From Incurvaria masculella (Eukaryota > Arthropoda > Insecta > Lepidoptera > Incurvariidae), in contig OX335660.1 in assembly GCA_946894095.1 (NCBI GenBank), positions 12,281,001 through 12,345,000 on the forward strand: a stretch of DNA of 64,000 nt, written 5' to 3'. Below the pieces are notes generated by a model, which saw nothing but the letters and a program-made list of their open reading frames with translations, was not told the DNA's origin and searched no databases. Below are positions 60,867 through 64,000 of the stretch, piece by piece; the stretch's first letter is position 1; every line of letters starts with the position of its first letter. Position numbers and translations under genes: made by a program.

Positions 60867-61107
60867 GATGCTGATCAGCTCCCAGGAATATACCTAGGTC
60901 GCCTGGATTGACTGCTGGATTCGTGGAGTTATTCAGCAAAATATAATTTGTTTCTACCCCCATACATTTTTATCTTTGCTAATATCACTTTTCCCAATCT
61001 TTATTTCATATATTTTACTTGTTTTTTGCGTTCCCCGTTCCCAAATCACCCTATATTTGTAGATTTTTTGAATATTTATCGGTGTATTGTTCTTTAAAAG
61101 CCAAAAA

Positions 61108-64000
61108 ATGTCGACTGACAAAGCGTTACTTTTGTCCAAATTTCGCAGAGTCACTAAGCGAATGGCACATTTGTGTTCACAAAGTGCTCCACCCGCATCG
61201 GTCATTACTGAAATAACCCATGAAATAGGCCGTTTAGAGGAAATAGAGGACACTTTTGATCGCCTTACTAACCTATTGAGTTCCGGGACCTCCGCGGCTG
61301 CCGGACCTCCGCCTGAACTTGTTGAAGTTGATAGATCCTTTGAAGTATATCGCGCCAATATTTTTAAGTTAAAAGAACAATACAGCTCGCATTCCTTGAA
61401 ACCATCTAAAGTCGAGAAACACGCTACTGATGAGAATGTTGTGAAGCTTCCTACCATCTCGCTACCCTGTTATTCTGGTGAGGACATGACCGCCTGGGTC
61501 GGTTATGAGTCCATGTTTCAGGCCCTTGTTATCGATAACAAGTCCCTATGTGACATCAAAAGATTACACTATCTACGTGCGTCACTCACTGGTGATGCGT
61601 TGAAGGTTATTGAACATCTCCCGCTCACCGGTGATAATTTTAATGTAGCCTGGAAGGAGCTTAAAACAAGGTTCGCGAACATGAGACACATTGCTACTGC
61701 GCATTACAAACGTTTAGCAAACGCTTGTGTTGAGAATGCTTCCTCTCACTCTCTTACAAAATTTGTAAGTTCCGTCTCGGATAGCGTGAACGCCTTAAAT
61801 GCATTACATTTTCCCACAAGTGAATGGTCATTCTTGTTGGTGAACATTATTCTTGATAAATTGGATGTACAGACTCGCAGACATTTTGAAATGTTGAATT
61901 CAACTGATATTCCCACCTACGATGAATTAATTGCATTCCTACGTAAGCGTGCTCAAGCGCTAGAGGCGTCCGCACCCCCTGCGCGTCCTACACCCCATAC
62001 TTTCCAGTCTGCTGGAACACGCAAGTCCCCACACACTTCTGGGGTGAATACTCATTCAACACACCCTCGTACTATTACTATGTTGAACACTGAGTTACCT
62101 CGGAGCTGTCCTATGTGCACCCAGCCCACACATGCACTGTCGAAGTGCCCCGATTTTCTAGCACTTTCTTCTGTAGACCGATACAATAAAGCAAAACAAC
62201 TTCACGTTTGTTTTAATTGCCTGGCTACGCAACACTCAATAAAAAAATGTATCTCCAAGTACGCTTGTCGCACATGTTCCTCAAAATCCCACCACACATT
62301 GTTACACTTTGACCGACCATCCACAAACGTGCAGGCTACTGCTAGCGCACCGAGTCCACCCATAAACGTTCAGTCTACAGCAAGCACTCCCCAAACAGTG
62401 AATGCACTCTCCACGCATTCCAGGGAAACGAATCCTCAACCCTCAAATGTCCTACTTGCCACTGTACTATTAAATGTCCGGGACAGTCAAGGCTGCTACC
62501 ATAATGCACGAGCGCTTGTGGACACTGGCAGCCAATGTTCTTTTATTGTAAACAGCTTTGCTGAAACATTAAAATTGAAGCGTCGCCCCAACTCTGTGTC
62601 TGTCCATGGTATTTCTAATTTGTCTCTCGATGTAGATCACGGCACAGTTGATTTTGTGATTGCACCGTTGTCCGGACATCCCGTTCTCAAAATGACAGCC
62701 TTGTGCATACCAAAAATTACTGGTGCCCTACCAAACGCACCTCTCCCTGTTTCTTTATGGAACCATGGAATCGGACTTCCGCTCGCGGACCCCAGCTTTG
62801 CAATACCCGCTCCTATCTCTATTTTATTAGGAGCAGATGTGCTCCAACAAGTCTTAGTTGGTGGCCTTAAAAGTGGACCTCCTGGTACACCCATTGCCTT
62901 GGAAACTATTTTCGGTTGGGCTCTTATGGGCCCTAACTTTGTACCCAATTTACCATCGCATGACCCTGAAGTTCACTCTTTGCATATCACGCTCGATGAT
63001 ATTGTAGAAAGGTTCTGGAAGGTAGAGGAACCCCCAGAACAAAATTTTCTCCATCCCGATGATGAAATATGTGAAAAATATTTTACTGATAGTGTATCCC
63101 GTGACTCTACTGGTAGATATTCTATTGCTCTACCATTTAAGACTCAACCCCCGAATTTGGGTTGCTCTCGAGAAATTGCCACAAAACGCTTTCAATCTCT
63201 GGAGCGTAAGTTTCGACATAATGAACTCTACAAAAGGGACTATGTAGAGTTTATGAATAATTATTTGAAAAATGGCTACATGCGTTTGTGCACTGACACA
63301 GCTCTACATTCATATTTCTTACCTCATCATGCTGTTTTCAAGGACAGTACCACAACAAAACTTCGTGTCGTTTTTGACGCTTCCTGTCGGAGCGATAATG
63401 GAATGTCCTTGAATGATTGTCTACATTCTGGACCGAAATTGCAGAAAAATATTGTAGACATTATTGCCCTTTTTCGTTTGAATGCAGTTGCCATAATTGC
63501 AGATATTAAACAAATGTTTCTTCAAATCAATGTTCTCGAGAGTGACCGAAATTATCAAAAAATTCTCTGGCGTCCCAACGAAACAGAACCCATATGCGAA
63601 TATACCCTCACAACTGTCACTTTCGGAGTTACTAGCTCTCCTTATCTGGCCATCAGAACCTTGATCCAGTTAGCCCATGATGAAAGTAGTAAGTACCCCC
63701 TCGCTGCTCTTGCTCTACTCAACTCTACCTACATCGATGATGTACTCGCCGGTGCCGACACAGTCGATGGTGCTCGCATTTTGGTTGAGCAGCTAAACTC
63801 TATGCTGAAATGTGGAGGCTTTGAGCTTAGGAAGTGGGCTAGTAATTTGGAAAAGTGTCTAGACAATATACCCGCTGAATACAAGCAAACTAAGGATTAT
63901 TCATTTGATCTTGATAATCACACATATTTGAAGGTATTGGGACTCCAATGGGATCCCATCTCAGATTGTTTTTCGTACAAAGTTCATCAAACTGAACTCA
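61108..64000 (+). CDS. BEL/Pao retrotransposon gag-pol polyprotein (runs off window)
   Basis: One uninterrupted frame of 964 codons from ATG 61108 (context aaaaaATGtcg) to the window end. Order: a gag region with a PTISLPCYSGE start of the conserved capsid-like domain (about residue 115); zinc knuckles CFNCLATQHSIKKC (368-381) and CRTC...HH; an aspartic protease with ALVDTGSQCSF (DTG at 472-474); then a Pao-type reverse transcriptase with VVFDAS (757), ADIKQMFLQI (D799) and YIDDVLAG (875-882). RNase H and integrase would lie beyond 64000. The absence of stops or frameshifts over 2.9 kb suggests recent insertion. It is on the strand opposite to neurobeachin and probably sits within an upstream intron of that gene. 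Confidence 0.93.
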   Translation, partial: MSTDKALLLSKFRRVTKRMAHLCSQSAPPASVITEITHEIGRLEEIEDTFDRLTNLLSSGTSAAAGPPPELVEVDRSFEVYRANIFKLKEQYSSHSLKPSKVEKHATDENVVKLPTISLPCYSGEDMTAWVGYESMFQALVIDNKSLCDIKRLHYLRASLTGDALKVIEHLPLTGDNFNVAWKELKTRFANMRHIATAHYKRLANACVENASSHSLTKFVSSVSDSVNALNALHFPTSEWSFLLVNIILDKLDVQTRRHFEMLNSTDIPTYDELIAFLRKRAQALEASAPPARPTPHTFQSAGTRKSPHTSGVNTHSTHPRTITMLNTELPRSCPMCTQPTHALSKCPDFLALSSVDRYNKAKQLHVCFNCLATQHSIKKCISKYACRTCSSKSHHTLLHFDRPSTNVQATASAPSPPINVQSTASTPQTVNALSTHSRETNPQPSNVLLATVLLNVRDSQGCYHNARALVDTGSQCSFIVNSFAETLKLKRRPNSVSVHGISNLSLDVDHGTVDFVIAPLSGHPVLKMTALCIPKITGALPNAPLPVSLWNHGIGLPLADPSFAIPAPISILLGADVLQQVLVGGLKSGPPGTPIALETIFGWALMGPNFVPNLPSHDPEVHSLHITLDDIVERFWKVEEPPEQNFLHPDDEICEKYFTDSVSRDSTGRYSIALPFKTQPPNLGCSREIATKRFQSLERKFRHNELYKRDYVEFMNNYLKNGYMRLCTDTALHSYFLPHHAVFKDSTTTKLRVVFDASCRSDNGMSLNDCLHSGPKLQKNIVDIIALFRLNAVAIIADIKQMFLQINVLESDRNYQKILWRPNETEPICEYTLTTVTFGVTSSPYLAIRTLIQLAHDESSKYPLAALALLNSTYIDDVLAGADTVDGARILVEQLNSMLKCGGFELRKWASNLEKCLDNIPAEYKQTKDYSFDLDNHTYLKVLGLQWDPISDCFSYKVHQTEL

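Overview
The window is nuclear DNA of a lepidopteran (moth or butterfly). Two intron-bearing protein genes match deeply conserved animal genes, and the rest is dense with lepidopteran-type interspersed repeats: Lep1-like repeats starting with the accggccaagtgcgag motif, a 5S-rRNA-headed SINE, Jockey/CR1-type LINEs, a TTAA-flanked MITE family, a deleted mariner and a BEL/Pao LTR element. No species can be named from the sequence alone.

Layout. 1-25 kb: no host gene recognised; old transposon debris, often nested (MITE in LINE, LINE in SINE, LINE fragment in LINE tail), and a 60-bp minisatellite. 25.1-30.4 kb, plus strand: a gene for MCTS1, the DENR partner in translation re-initiation. Four of its exons are visible (26236-26388, 27268-27368, 28314-28515, 30251-30332) and splice in phase to residues 5-182 of a canonical protein; exon 1 was not found. 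30.4-38 kb: AT-rich DNA with a tRNA-headed SINE and several fold-back repeats. 38.1-59.9 kb, minus strand: the last 14 exons (677 residues, BEACH plus WD40 domains) of the neurobeachin/LRBA/rugose orthologue, all mutually phase-consistent; its 5' part lies beyond the window. Its introns carry SINEs, MITEs, a mariner nested in a Lep1-like copy, and a 30-bp minisatellite. 60.6-64 kb, plus strand: 5' end of a BEL/Pao retrotransposon whose gag-pol frame is still open at the window edge.

MCTS1 and neurobeachin are convergent (tail to tail), about 7.7 kb apart. Nothing suggests a functional link between them.

The most unusual thing here is MCTS1 itself. Exon 2 is the last of an array of eight 141-bp units, each carrying its own intron-derived 3' splice site plus most of the exon. 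Exon 4 is the first of an array of nine full units and one truncated unit (189 bp), each full unit carrying most of the exon plus its own 5' splice site. Intron 3 holds a third array (114 bp x about 2.8). Both exonic units are multiples of three, and the exon 2 array is open throughout. Using the last acceptor and first donor gives a normal 182-residue MCTS1; other choices would add 47-residue modules in the N-terminal domain or alter the PUA domain.
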